Of a stretch of DNA of 32,021 nt, positions 7,347-15,370 are shown piece after piece. Position 1 is the stretch's first letter. The number at the start of each line of letters is the position of its first letter. This DNA comes from Clostridiales bacterium UBA4821. GTDB taxonomy: Bacteria; Bacillota; Clostridia; Acetivibrionales; UBA4821. The position numbers were made by a program, and so were the translations under genes. The notes under the pieces are model-generated. The model did not search any database and was not told the origin of the DNA. It saw nothing but the letters and a program-made list of their open reading frames with translations. The stretch covers positions 1-32,021 of the forward strand of contig DHFP01000072.1 in assembly GCA_002402315.1 (NCBI GenBank), given 5' to 3'.

Positions 7347-7811
7347 TTACCAGGTTTTATACGGTTTTTTAATTAAATTTGAATTGTAGTACCTGGGGTC
7401 ACCGGTTACTTCTGCTCCAATCCACTCCGGTATACAAAATTGAACCCCCTCATTCTCTAATTCTATTTCTGCTATTACAAGGCCTTGATTATCTCCAAGA
7501 AATTCATCTACTTCCCATGTGAATCCTCTATATACAAACTTATATCTGTATTTTTCAATTATCGGCTTCTCACACAAGCTGCTAATCATTTCATCAGCAT
7601 CATTAATTGGAATTTCATATTCGTATTCTGATCGGGAAAAACCTGAAACCTTTCCTTTAATAGTAATGAATCCCTTGCTGCCAATAACCCTTACTCTTAC
7701 AACCCTTTCAGGTTCACTGCATATATATCCCTGCTTATACAGAATACCTTCTGTTAACTGCTTATAGTATGTATCCTTAACTAGAAATTTCCTTTCTATT
7801 TCTTTTCCCAT
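7347..7811 (-). CDS. CYTH domain protein (triphosphate tunnel metalloenzyme)
   Basis: A 154-residue cytoplasmic protein of the CYTH superfamily, whose members hydrolyse triphosphate-containing substrates such as inorganic triphosphate, thiamine triphosphate or act as class IV adenylate cyclases. The signature ExExK appears at residues 4-8 (EIERKF). Alternating basic and acidic strand motifs follow, as expected for the eight-stranded tunnel (RVRVIGSKGFITIKG, EYEYEI, WEVDEF, LVIAEIELE). ATG 7811 follows GGAGGG with good spacing. The length fits the short bacterial tripolyphosphatase-like group. The substrate cannot be decided from sequence. Confidence 0.9.
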   Translation of the reverse strand: MGKEIERKFLVKDTYYKQLTEGILYKQGYICSEPERVVRVRVIGSKGFITIKGKVSGFSRSEYEYEIPINDADEMISSLCEKPIIEKYRYKFVYRGFTWEVDEFLGDNQGLVIAEIELENEGVQFCIPEWIGAEVTGDPRYYNSNLIKKPYKTW

Positions 7812-7930
7812 TTTACCCTCCTAGCTATATAAATGCAATCATTAACAAGTGTAACCAAAATAATTTTATCACAAATTTTTTATTTTACATTTTATTTTCT
7901 TAATAAAACAGGACTTATTCCTTAAACTCA

Positions 7931-7953
7931 AAAAGGACTGTGGTTACAGTCCT
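7931..7953 (-). terminator. Terminator downstream of tRNA-Ala
   Basis: On the minus strand AGGACTG pairs with CAGTCCT (plus positions 7947-7953 and 7934-7940) around a six-base loop and is followed by TTTTTGAG. It lies 9 bases after the tRNA 3' end. Confidence 0.8.
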
Positions 7954-7961
7954 CCTGTATT

Positions 7962-8038
7962 TGGTGGAGATGAAGAGGCTCGAACTCTCGACCCCCACAA
8001 TGCCATTGTGGTGCTCTCCCAGGCTGAGCTACATCCCC
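7962..8038 (-). tRNA. tRNA-Ala (anticodon GGC)
   Basis: The 77-nt cloverleaf reads from GGGGATGTAGCTCAG at 8038 to an encoded CCA at 7962-7964. The anticodon stem CCACA/TGTGG encloses loop ATGGCAT, giving anticodon GGC. The acceptor stem has the G3-U70 wobble pair that marks alanine tRNAs. The T arm GTTCGAG is present. A TATAAT at about 8062-8067 on the minus strand may be its -10 element; no convincing -35 is seen. Confidence 0.95.
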
Positions 8039-8153
8039 ATGTTTTTTTAATATGCTGCTAAATTATACTCCCAACTGAACTAGCACACTATTTGAAAAAT
8101 ATAATAACATAATCTTTAATTCTATTCAATAAATAATTTATCCCTTGCAAAAG

Positions 8154-8181
8154 AAAGAAAGCAACTCACGCTGCTTTCTTT
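8154..8181 (-). terminator. Terminator-like hairpin after purB
   Basis: AAAGAAAGC (8154-8162) and GCTTTCTTT (8173-8181) form a perfect 9-bp stem. On the minus strand the tail is CTTTCTTTT. It would end the purB transcript about 140 bases past the stop codon. Confidence 0.6.
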
Positions 8182-8323
8182 GATATCGCTAGACAGGTTA
8201 GGCCTTGAAACTTCAGCCTCAAGATGGGGCTAGCCCTGCCTCTAAGAAATTTATCTTTATATTTATATATTTCGATGAAATTCTTTAAATTCCTTCAGCA
8301 TATCCTAAAATAGGACTACAGTC
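8182..8323 (-). other. Long purB 3' untranslated region with possible RNA structure
   Basis: Between the purB stop and the terminator lies a less AT-rich block (about 8185-8245) with a perfect 10-bp palindrome GGGCTAGCCC (8227-8236) and short complementary runs such as CTAGC/GCTAG. A small palindrome AGGACTACAGTCCT follows directly after purB. No known RNA family was recognised. Confidence 0.35.
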
Positions 8324-9754
8324 CTATACGTTCAGCTGAGCCTTGATTCCCAAGACTTTGCTCTGTTTATCAAGGATAGTTTTTACATTTTTGTCGATAA
8401 ATTCTTGTACCTGTTCCGGAGATCTACCAACATAATTCGATGGTTTTAGTACATTGGTAATATCTTCATAACTCATGTTAAAGCTTGGATCAACAGTTAT
8501 CCTTTTAATAAGGTCATTTTCTTTGCCTTCTTCCTTGACCAACCTGGCTGCCTCCATAGAATGTATACGTATCCGCTCGTGAAGTTCCTGTCTGTCCCCG
8601 CCTTTTTTAACAGCTTCCATTAGAATATTTTCAGTTGCCATAAATGGAAGTTCATTAAGCACATGCTGATTGATTACCTTTGGATAAGCAACCAGTGCCG
8701 ATGAAACATTAAGGTAAATGTTCAGTATTGCATCAGCAGCCAAAAATCCTTCCGATATTGTCAGCCTCTTATTTGCAGAGTCATCTAAAGTCCTTTCAAA
8801 CCATTGAGTTCCAGCTGTAAGCGCCGGATTCAGAATATTGACAATTACATACCTGGCAAGTGAACCCATTCTTTCACTTCTCATTGGATTTCTCTTATAC
8901 GCCATGGCTGAAGAACCAACCTGCTTTTCTTCAAACGGTTCCTCAATTTCCTTCATACTCTGCAGCAGTCTGATGTCATTACTAAACTTGTATGCGCTTT
9001 GAGCTATTGCTCCAAGTACGTTATAAACCCTGCTGTCGAGTTTTCTGGGATAGGTCTGGCCGGAAACTGCAAAGGTTTCAGCAAACCCCATTTTTGCAGC
9101 AATAATACTCTCCAGTTTTTTTACCTTCTCATGGTCTCCATTAAATAGGGCCAAAAAACTAGCTTGCGTACCAGTTGTTCCTTTTGACCCGAGCAGCTTC
9201 ATATTTTTAAAAGTGAATTCTAAGTCTTCAAGGTCCATCAGTAGATCCTGAATCCATAAAGTTGCCCTCTTTCCTACCGTTGTAAGCTGGGCTGGCTGGA
9301 AATGTGTAAAGCCTAATGTAGGCATATCCTTATATTTTATTGCAAATTCAGATAGGTTTGCTATTACGTTTATCAACTTACTTCTAAGGATATTTAACCC
9401 CTCTGTCATTATAATAATGTCAGTATTGTCACCTACATAACAAGATGTTGCGCCCAGGTGAATAATTGGTCTTGCGTCCGGACATAGTTCTCCATAGGCA
9501 TGAATATGTGCCATAACATCATGCCTTAATTCCTTCTCTTTCCTCTCAGCAATATCATAATTAATCTCATCTTTATACTTCTTCAACTGCTCAATCTGTT
9601 CATCCGTGATGTCCAGACCCAGTTCCTTCTCTGCCTCTGCTAAAGCAATCCACAGCCGGCGCCATGTCTTGAACTTCATGTCCGGCGAAAAAAGCTCCAA
9701 CATCTCTTTGCTTGCATATCTGGAACCAAGCGGATTTTCATAAGTGTTTTTCAT
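8324..9754 (-). CDS. purB: Adenylosuccinate lyase
   Basis: Catalyses two fumarate-releasing steps of purine synthesis: SAICAR to AICAR, and adenylosuccinate to AMP. The 476-residue product matches family length. The fumarase/aspartase superfamily signature is clear as GSSAMAYKRNPMRSER around residue 280, on the loop with the catalytic Ser. LGATSCYVGDNTD and GFTHFQPAQLTTVGKR supply further active-site segments, including the conserved His. ATG 9754 follows GAAAGGAAA. It lies downstream of an aminotransferase gene in the same direction, with about 180 bases between, so co-transcription is possible but not shown. No other purine genes are nearby. Confidence 0.97.
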   Translation of the reverse strand: MKNTYENPLGSRYASKEMLELFSPDMKFKTWRRLWIALAEAEKELGLDITDEQIEQLKKYKDEINYDIAERKEKELRHDVMAHIHAYGELCPDARPIIHLGATSCYVGDNTDIIIMTEGLNILRSKLINVIANLSEFAIKYKDMPTLGFTHFQPAQLTTVGKRATLWIQDLLMDLEDLEFTFKNMKLLGSKGTTGTQASFLALFNGDHEKVKKLESIIAAKMGFAETFAVSGQTYPRKLDSRVYNVLGAIAQSAYKFSNDIRLLQSMKEIEEPFEEKQVGSSAMAYKRNPMRSERMGSLARYVIVNILNPALTAGTQWFERTLDDSANKRLTISEGFLAADAILNIYLNVSSALVAYPKVINQHVLNELPFMATENILMEAVKKGGDRQELHERIRIHSMEAARLVKEEGKENDLIKRITVDPSFNMSYEDITNVLKPSNYVGRSPEQVQEFIDKNVKTILDKQSKVLGIKAQLNV

Positions 9755-9779
9755 AAGGATTTCCTTTCTAAATATCTCT

Positions 9780-9899
9780 TTATTTGCTTTCTTTAAAAAG
9801 AAACGCTTCAGTCAAAAAGAAACCAAACATAGGTGGAACCAGTACCATAATAAAATTATTACCGTTTCCACTTTTAATCATGGCTGCTTCTGCCAGCAT
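9780..9899 (-). CDS. Possible 39-residue small membrane peptide
   Basis: A short frame between the aminotransferase gene and purB, in the same direction. ATG 9897-9899 follows GAGGCGGAG. The product MLAEAAMIKSGNGN then FIMVLVPPMFGFFLTEAFLF ends in KESK and has one predicted membrane helix with a positively charged tail. I recognise no family. It may be a genuine small protein or the remnant of a larger permease. Support rests on position, ribosome binding site and hydrophobicity only. Confidence 0.3.
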   Translation of the reverse strand: MLAEAAMIKSGNGNNFIMVLVPPMFGFFLTEAFLFKESK

Positions 9900-9937
9900 C
9901 ACTCCGCCTCATATGATTGCATTCCAAATAGATTTGC

Positions 9938-11137
9938 TCATAGGTTGCCACACTCCTTAACAAATTTTTCAATCCTGCTTAACCCTTCTCCAATATTGGC
10001 CATTGAAGTTGCATATGAAAGTCTTACGTAACCCTGCACACCAAATCCGGAACCAGGTACAACAGCAACATTTGCTTTTTCTAATAATACCTCCGCAAAT
10101 TCATCTGAATTATTGATAGTTCTTCTCTGGTAGCTCTTGCCCATAAGCTGTGAAACATTCATCATTACATAGAATGCTCCCGAAGGTTTTTTACACGAAA
10201 GACCTGGTATGGAATTTATCTTCTCTACCATATAGTTTCTTCTTTTCTGGTATTCTTCTCTCATAGCAGCAATATCATCCTTTGAACCTTCAAGAGCTGC
10301 CACTGAAGCCTTTTGAGCAATAGAATTCGGATTTGAAGTAGCATGGCTTTGTACATTTGACATTATCTTTGCTACTTCCTGGTTAGAGGCTGTATACCCT
10401 ATTCTCCATCCGGTCATTGAGTATGCCTTGGATACTCCGTTTATAACTATAGTAAAGTCTTTTATCTTCTCTCCCAGAGATGCAATACTTTTATGGCTTA
10501 GACCATCGTAAATTAATTCTTCATAAATCTCATCTGAAATTACGAATATTTGTTTATCAACTGCAATTTTTGCTATCTCCATCAATTCATCTTTAGAATA
10601 AACCATACCGGTTGGATTGCTTGGGCTGTTCAATACCAACGCTTTTGTCTTTGAAGTAATTTTCTTCAATAAATCCCCGATCTTAAACTTGAAGTTATTT
10701 TCTTCTGTAGTCTCAAGCAATACAGCAACACCATCCGCCAGCTTTATCATCTCCGGATAACTTACCCAGTATGGCGAAGGAAGAATAACCTCATCCCCAG
10801 GGTTAAGAATTGCCTGGAAAGTGTTAAGCAAGGAATGCTTGGCACCATTGCTCACAACAATTTGAGCCGGCGTGTAGTCAAGCCCGTTATCCTTCTTAAA
10901 TTTTCTACATATGGCTTCCCTGATCTCAAGAGTACCGGCTGCCGGCGTATACTTGGTAAATCCCTCATTAATAGCCTTAATAGCAGCTTCTTTAATATGT
11001 AACGGTGTATCAAAATCCGGTTCACCTGCTCCAAAACCTATAACATTTATGCCGTCAGCTTTCATTTTCTTTGCTTTCGAATCTATAGCCAAGGTTGTCG
11101 AAGGACTTACAGCCTGAGCCTTCTTTGAATATACCAT
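9938..11137 (-). CDS. Pyridoxal phosphate-dependent aminotransferase (aspartate aminotransferase type)
   Basis: Class I/II fold aminotransferase of 399 residues, of the AspAT Ib group common in Firmicutes, probably interconverting aspartate and oxaloacetate using 2-oxoglutarate. PLP-site features are visible: SNGAKHSLLNTFQAI (phosphate-binding segment), NSPSNPTGMVYSKDEL, SDEIYEELIYDG, the Schiff-base Lys in VSKAYSMTGWRIGY, and a C-terminal Arg in YVRLSYATS. ATG 11137 follows GGGGGAG. It lies 61 bases downstream of an M42 aminopeptidase gene, which could give it peptide-derived amino acids as substrate, though this is inference. Related enzymes accept other amino acids, so specificity is not certain. 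Confidence 0.93.
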   Translation of the reverse strand: MVYSKKAQAVSPSTTLAIDSKAKKMKADGINVIGFGAGEPDFDTPLHIKEAAIKAINEGFTKYTPAAGTLEIREAICRKFKKDNGLDYTPAQIVVSNGAKHSLLNTFQAILNPGDEVILPSPYWVSYPEMIKLADGVAVLLETTEENNFKFKIGDLLKKITSKTKALVLNSPSNPTGMVYSKDELMEIAKIAVDKQIFVISDEIYEELIYDGLSHKSIASLGEKIKDFTIVINGVSKAYSMTGWRIGYTASNQEVAKIMSNVQSHATSNPNSIAQKASVAALEGSKDDIAAMREEYQKRRNYMVEKINSIPGLSCKKPSGAFYVMMNVSQLMGKSYQRRTINNSDEFAEVLLEKANVAVVPGSGFGVQGYVRLSYATSMANIGEGLSRIEKFVKECGNL

Positions 11138-11198
11138 AATAACTCCCCCTTCTGTTTTCTTAATGCTATTATATTTTACTATATTAACTAATATTTAT

Positions 11199-12182
11199 CT
11201 ATAGTTTATATATTGCCTTTTCTACTAATTTGGCTGCATTTATTGCATCATTAATGTCAATCATCTCAACAGGACTATGCAAATACCTGCAAGGAACGGC
11301 AATTGAAGCTGTTGGTACACCTTCCCTTGAAACGCTTATTGCTCCGGCATCTGTTCCTCCTGATGTTGCAACCTTTAACTGATAGTTCATATTCAACGCC
11401 TTGGCAGAATTAATCAATAGCTCCTTCATCTCCGGATGAATTATGGAGGCCCTATCCATGATTTTTATTATGGGCCCATTCCCGATTTTTAGTAGTGACG
11501 GCTTGGCATTTGGTGTGTCACCTGGGTTAGTAACATCTACAACTATGGCCAGGTCAGGATTAACCGCATACGCTGCTGTCTTAGCTCCCCTTAATCCTAC
11601 TTCCTCCTGGGTGGTAAAAACATAATATATTTCATTGTTATTATCTTTCAATGCTCTGGCTGTTTCGATTAAAACTGCACATCCGGCACGGTCGTCCAGC
11701 GCTTTTGATATAACCATATTCTCATTGACTGCAAAGGTTCCGACAAAGGCAGCCACATCACCTATACCAACCTTCTTCCGGGCTTCTTCCCTGGTTCTGA
11801 CTCCAATATCAATATACATTTTCTCCGGCTTTAAATCTTTTAGATTCTCAACCTGCTCTTCATAGCTGATTACTCCAATTGTACCGTTGTAAAATTCTAC
11901 TTTCTGATGAAGTGAATAGAAGTGGTTTATCCCTCCCATACCTGAAAATCTTAAAAATCCATTATCATCTATATGGGTAACAATCACTCCTGTTTCATCC
12001 ATATGAGCTGCCAGCATAATCCTCTTCTCAGTACCTTTTTTTATGCAAATCAAGTTTCCCATTGCATCAGTTTTGATTTCATCAACATATGCTTTAATTT
12101 CTTCATTAATAACCTGCGCAATTTTTTCCTCATTACCTGAAACACCGCTGACAGCAACCAGTTTAGCTAATAGTTCAATCAT
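11199..12182 (-). CDS. M42 family aminopeptidase, first of three paralogues
   Basis: Metal-dependent cytoplasmic aminopeptidase of the TET/cellulase M family (glutamyl aminopeptidase-like), which clips residues from peptides and forms large oligomers in known members. 327 residues. Metal and catalytic residues are all present: AAHMDETG, ALDDRAGC, catalytic TTQEEVGLRGA, Asp in VVDVT, and His in CRYLHSP. ATG 12182 follows GGGAGGT. It is the last of three consecutive M42 genes on the minus strand. The gap of 114 bases to the preceding paralogue is taken up by an inverted-repeat cluster. An endoglucanase role was once proposed for this family, but peptidase activity is better founded. Confidence 0.95.
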   Translation of the reverse strand: MIELLAKLVAVSGVSGNEEKIAQVINEEIKAYVDEIKTDAMGNLICIKKGTEKRIMLAAHMDETGVIVTHIDDNGFLRFSGMGGINHFYSLHQKVEFYNGTIGVISYEEQVENLKDLKPEKMYIDIGVRTREEARKKVGIGDVAAFVGTFAVNENMVISKALDDRAGCAVLIETARALKDNNNEIYYVFTTQEEVGLRGAKTAAYAVNPDLAIVVDVTNPGDTPNAKPSLLKIGNGPIIKIMDRASIIHPEMKELLINSAKALNMNYQLKVATSGGTDAGAISVSREGVPTASIAVPCRYLHSPVEMIDINDAINAAKLVEKAIYKL

Positions 12183-12206
12183 CTTATACCTCCCTAAGTA
12201 TTTATC

Positions 12207-12313
12207 CTAGTCCTGAGTGCTGAGTCCTGAGTTAAAAAAATCTTTTGGGTTTTTACTCAGGACGGACATCTTTGAGCCAGCTATACAGATTAGCACTCAG
12301 GACTCAGGACTGA
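12207..12313. repeat. Inverted-repeat cluster built of TCCTGAGT units
   Basis: The left arm (12208-12233) carries TCCTGAGT twice around a GCTGAG. The right arm (12291-12313) carries the inverted motif ACTCAGGA in similar order, and a further ACTCAGGA lies between them (12255-12262). The arms can pair over roughly 20 bases. The right arm overlaps the end of the preceding M42 gene: its last codons (SPES) and TGA stop read directly from the repeat. This suggests an insertion that replaced the original 3' end. Confidence 0.6.
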
Positions 12314-13346
12314 TTTTAGTCTCAAGACTAAAATTATTTCCCTCCAGCTTACGAAAAAATCTATCAATAAGATTAACGGTATCATTTAAGTCATCAATAC
12401 ACATAATAGAGTTTGGCGAGTGAATATACCTGCAAGGTATGGAAATTACAACTGTAGGTATGCCCTCCATGGACGTCTGTATTTTTCCTGCATCAGTCCC
12501 ACCGTACACCCCTTCTTTAATCTGCACCTTAATATTGTTTTCCCTAGCTGTTTCCAGCAGCGCTTTAACCAGTCCCTTATTTCCGATTGACGTCTTATCA
12601 ATGATGGATATTGCCGGTCCCCCTCTCATCCTTGTAACCATTTCATGCTCCTCACTTCCAGCTACATCCGAGCAGGTTGTTCCTTCAATTATTATTGCTA
12701 TATCAGGTTTTAAAGTATAAGCTGCAATACCAGATCCCCTTAATCCGATTTCCTCCTGCACTGTAAAGCAAGCCTGAAGTGTAAATTCATATCTTTGTTT
12801 TAAAATCTCTATCAACACAGCACATCCCACCCTATCATCAAAGGCTTTTGATTTTAGAATGCCATTTCCCATATCTACAAATTCACTGTCGTAGTAAACA
12901 TAATCACCCAGACTCACCAATCTCTCAGCTTCTTCTTTTTTTGTACACCCGATATCTATATATACTTGTTTAATCTTAATACCTTGTTTTCTTTCATTAC
13001 CTTCCAGTAGATGAACAGGCTTAATACCTATTATTCCCGGAATCTTTTTTGTTCCTACCAAAACCCGCTTAGAGGCAAGAATCCTATCATCTATTCCGCC
13101 AATTGCTCTAAATTTCAGCATCCCGCTATCGGTTATTGAAGTAATCATTAATCCTACTTCATCCATGTGAGCTGCCAGCATAACCTTTTTATCAATTTTC
13201 CTTCCGCTTTTAATGGCATAGAGATTACCTGTAATATCTCTCCTACATTCATCTACATGGGAATTTATATAACTTTTAATTACCTCTCTGATTTCATGCT
13301 CATCTCCGGACATTCCTCGCGCCATGGTTAATTCCTTAAGAAGCAT
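12297..13346 (-). CDS. M42 family aminopeptidase, second of three paralogues
   Basis: 349-residue M42 peptidase. Conserved residues: AAHMDEVG, AFDDRVGC, TVQEEIGLRGS, and CRYIHSPNS. The fourth ligand position reads IIIEGTT, so Glu replaces Asp, a variation common in part of the family. ATG 13346 follows GGAGGGA and lies inside the end of the upstream paralogue gene, a 19-base overlap, which indicates translational coupling. The C-terminal residues after FRKLEGNNF are extra compared with the sister proteins and end in sequence shared with the inverted-repeat cluster at 12291-12313. The catalytic domain should be intact. Confidence 0.93.
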   Translation of the reverse strand: MLLKELTMARGMSGDEHEIREVIKSYINSHVDECRRDITGNLYAIKSGRKIDKKVMLAAHMDEVGLMITSITDSGMLKFRAIGGIDDRILASKRVLVGTKKIPGIIGIKPVHLLEGNERKQGIKIKQVYIDIGCTKKEEAERLVSLGDYVYYDSEFVDMGNGILKSKAFDDRVGCAVLIEILKQRYEFTLQACFTVQEEIGLRGSGIAAYTLKPDIAIIIEGTTCSDVAGSEEHEMVTRMRGGPAISIIDKTSIGNKGLVKALLETARENNIKVQIKEGVYGGTDAGKIQTSMEGIPTVVISIPCRYIHSPNSIMCIDDLNDTVNLIDRFFRKLEGNNFSLETKISPES

Positions 13347-14389
13347 TTCATTCCCTCCAGTTTTTCATCAAGCCTTTTTAGAAAATGTGCAACAAGTCTT
13401 GATGTATTCTTCAAATCAACAATGCTTATGGTTTCCACTGTAGAATGCATATATCTAAGAGGAATTGAAACGAGAACGGTTGGTATACCTGAACGTGATA
13501 CCTGTATACCCCATGCATCCGTCCCGGTGTTACCCGGCTCAACATCAATCTGGTAAGGTATATTTTCACATTTGGCCACTTGTTTAAGGTACTCTGCCAG
13601 TTCAGGCTGAATATTGGGTCCAATTGCTATTGCCGGGCCTTTGCCAAGAGTGTAAGTTTCCTCTTTATCCAATCCGGGCATATCACCGTGACAGCCGTCA
13701 ATGACTATTGCTGCATCAGGATTAATACCGTAAGCGCTAACCAGAGCACCTCTAAGGCCTACTTCTTCCTGTGAAGTAGCTACACATATTATATCAACTT
13801 CATGTTTGAGGTGCTTTATCTCTTCCAAAATACCTATCATCGATGCCACTCCAGCCCTATTATCCAAGGATTTGGATGATACAAATTCATTCTGCAGCTC
13901 CGACCAGTAAGGCTTAAAGGTTATGGTATCTCCAATATCTATTATGTCTTTTGCTTCATTCTCTGACATTCCGGTATCAATATAAAAATCTTCAACCGAA
14001 ACAGCTTTTTTCTTTTCCTCTTCACTTATTAAATGTGGGGGTTTAGCACCAATCACCCCATAAACCTCTTTTCTGCTATGTATTATAACTTCCTGAGAAA
14101 GTAATATCCTTGGGTCAATTCCTCCAACCGGAGCAAACTTGATAAAACCCTTCTTGTCAATTTCGGTAACCATCATGGCAATTTCATCAACATGAGCGGC
14201 AATCATGACTTTAAAAGCCGCTTCCTTGTCTGGATTAGCCCTTTTTAAGCCTATAACATTAAACAGCTTGTCAACTTTTACTTCATCACAATACTTGCTG
14301 AATAATTTTGATATAGAATCAACCAGGTATTTTTCATGTCCCGGCGGACCATAAAGTTGGGTTAATTCTTTTAGAATATCCTTTAGCAT
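13328..14389 (-). CDS. M42 family aminopeptidase, third of three paralogues (promoter-proximal)
   Basis: 353 residues from ATG 14389, chosen because GAAGGTGAG lies just upstream; an ATG 33 bases further up lacks a site. M42 motifs: AAHVDEIA, SLDNRAGV, TSQEEVGLRGA, VIDGCHGDMPG and RYMHSTVE. The last ligand is thus present, though DNRAG replaces DDRAG. This is the first gene of the three-gene M42 array and overlaps the next by 19 bases. The three proteins are clearly diverged from each other rather than recent copies, which suggests distinct peptide preferences or a hetero-oligomeric particle. That last idea is inference, based on known mixed TET oligomers. Confidence 0.93.
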   Translation of the reverse strand: MLKDILKELTQLYGPPGHEKYLVDSISKLFSKYCDEVKVDKLFNVIGLKRANPDKEAAFKVMIAAHVDEIAMMVTEIDKKGFIKFAPVGGIDPRILLSQEVIIHSRKEVYGVIGAKPPHLISEEEKKKAVSVEDFYIDTGMSENEAKDIIDIGDTITFKPYWSELQNEFVSSKSLDNRAGVASMIGILEEIKHLKHEVDIICVATSQEEVGLRGALVSAYGINPDAAIVIDGCHGDMPGLDKEETYTLGKGPAIAIGPNIQPELAEYLKQVAKCENIPYQIDVEPGNTGTDAWGIQVSRSGIPTVLVSIPLRYMHSTVETISIVDLKNTSRLVAHFLKRLDEKLEGMKCFLRN

Positions 14390-14488
14390 TAACTCACCTT
14401 CTTCTGTTTTATTATTATACATAAATTATATATAAAAAAATTGAGGTTGTAACTATCTACTGTAATATTTTATGGAAAAAGAAAATGA

Positions 14489-14518
14489 GTAACCGCCATA
14501 AACAGGATTAATGGTTAC
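14489..14518 (-). terminator. Terminator-like hairpin after the YteA-like gene
   Basis: On the minus strand GTAACCAT pairs with ATGGCGGTTAC, allowing a small bulge, followed by TCATTTTCTTTTT. It lies 29 bases past the stop codon. Confidence 0.6.
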
Positions 14519-14546
14519 CCATATAACATCAGTAAAGTATATGCAC

Positions 14547-15188
14547 TCAATCCGGCAGCTGCTTTTTATACTCCTCATTTGAGATATTATCCATAGGGTC
14601 TACTATACCCTGCTTGTCTACCTTGTTTGTATAGAATTCTTCATATTCCTTGCCAGGTCCCATATCCTGAGGTGTTGAAGAAGACCCGTACTTCATAAGG
14701 TCGTTCCACTGATCAAGACCTTCGTATTCGTCTTCATCCTTTTCATCAGGATAGCCCCTGTCAAATGGTGCAGCCAAGACCTTTTCTTCCACGGGTCTTT
14801 CTCTCTCAAGGTATTCCATATCTACATCACGTGACTTTGCACACTCAATGCATAACCTTGCCTGCGGCCTTGTTTCTAATCTATCTTTGCTTATTTCTGT
14901 ACCGCAATATTCGCAAACTCCATATTTGTCTTTTTCAAGTCTATCTAATGCATCATTAATTTCTCTAACCTGAAATAACTCGTGTACCTTTAAGTTAAGG
15001 TTCATACCCATACTAAACAGTTCAGTTCCTAAATCAGCAGGATGGTTATCATATAAAGATAACTCTTGGGCTGAAAATTCATCCGGACTCCCAATTCCAT
15101 GGTCGTCCATCTTCTTTAAGGTACCTAATAAATCTTCTTTCTGTTTAATTAGAAGGCTTTTGAAAAATAGTTTGTCAGCCTGTTCCAT
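14547..15188 (-). CDS. DksA/TraR-type C4 zinc finger protein, YteA family
   Basis: 213-residue protein of the YteA group found in spore-forming Firmicutes. The N-terminal part (about 1-85) is helical, and a DksA/TraR zinc finger follows: VCEYCG and LCIECAKS give four Cys. An acidic C-terminal tail (ERPVEEKVLA..., DEKDEDEYEGLDQ) completes it. DksA-type proteins bind RNA polymerase in Proteobacteria; the function of YteA-type proteins is not settled, though they are often linked to sporulation or general stress. ATG 15188 follows CGGAGG. The MITE-like element copy B ends 22 bases before the start codon, so any promoter must lie within or beyond that element. Confidence 0.9.
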   Translation of the reverse strand: MEQADKLFFKSLLIKQKEDLLGTLKKMDDHGIGSPDEFSAQELSLYDNHPADLGTELFSMGMNLNLKVHELFQVREINDALDRLEKDKYGVCEYCGTEISKDRLETRPQARLCIECAKSRDVDMEYLERERPVEEKVLAAPFDRGYPDEKDEDEYEGLDQWNDLMKYGSSSTPQDMGPGKEYEEFYTNKVDKQGIVDPMDNISNEEYKKQLPD

Positions 15189-15209
15189 ATATTAACCTCC
15201 GTTCTACTT

Positions 15210-15370
15210 AGGAACGATGAAATAATAAATTCCCATTTTTTTAAGCGGCTATTTTTTGCCAATACTGCGTTGCCGTCAGTTGCAATAAACCAATTATTAC
15301 GCTTTCCTCCGCCTTGTCTTGTCGAAAAATATCTCACTTAAAAATCGGGTTTTATTATTTCATCGTTCCT
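15210..15370 (-). repeat. MITE-like element, copy B, with 20-bp perfect terminal inverted repeats
   Basis: AGGAACGATGAAATAATAAA (15210-15229) is repeated exactly in inverted form at 15351-15370. Inside is the 56-base core (15261-15316) shared with the element at 3790-3958 at 53 of 56 positions by eye, in opposite orientation. Resemblance continues for about 25 bases beyond the core on one side. The terminal repeats of the two copies are different sequences. The element lies between two minus-strand genes and supplies the stop codon of the upstream one. Confidence 0.75.

Noticed and set aside
8185..8245. Possible cyclic di-GMP riboswitch in the purB 3' region
   Set aside because: Short GC-rich motifs looked suggestive, but the order and conserved bases of GEMM riboswitches are not present and it lies after, not before, a gene.
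11199..14389. Cellulase annotation for the M42 proteins
   Set aside because: Early literature named a member CelM, but the metal-site motifs are those of aminopeptidases and no glycoside hydrolase motif is present.
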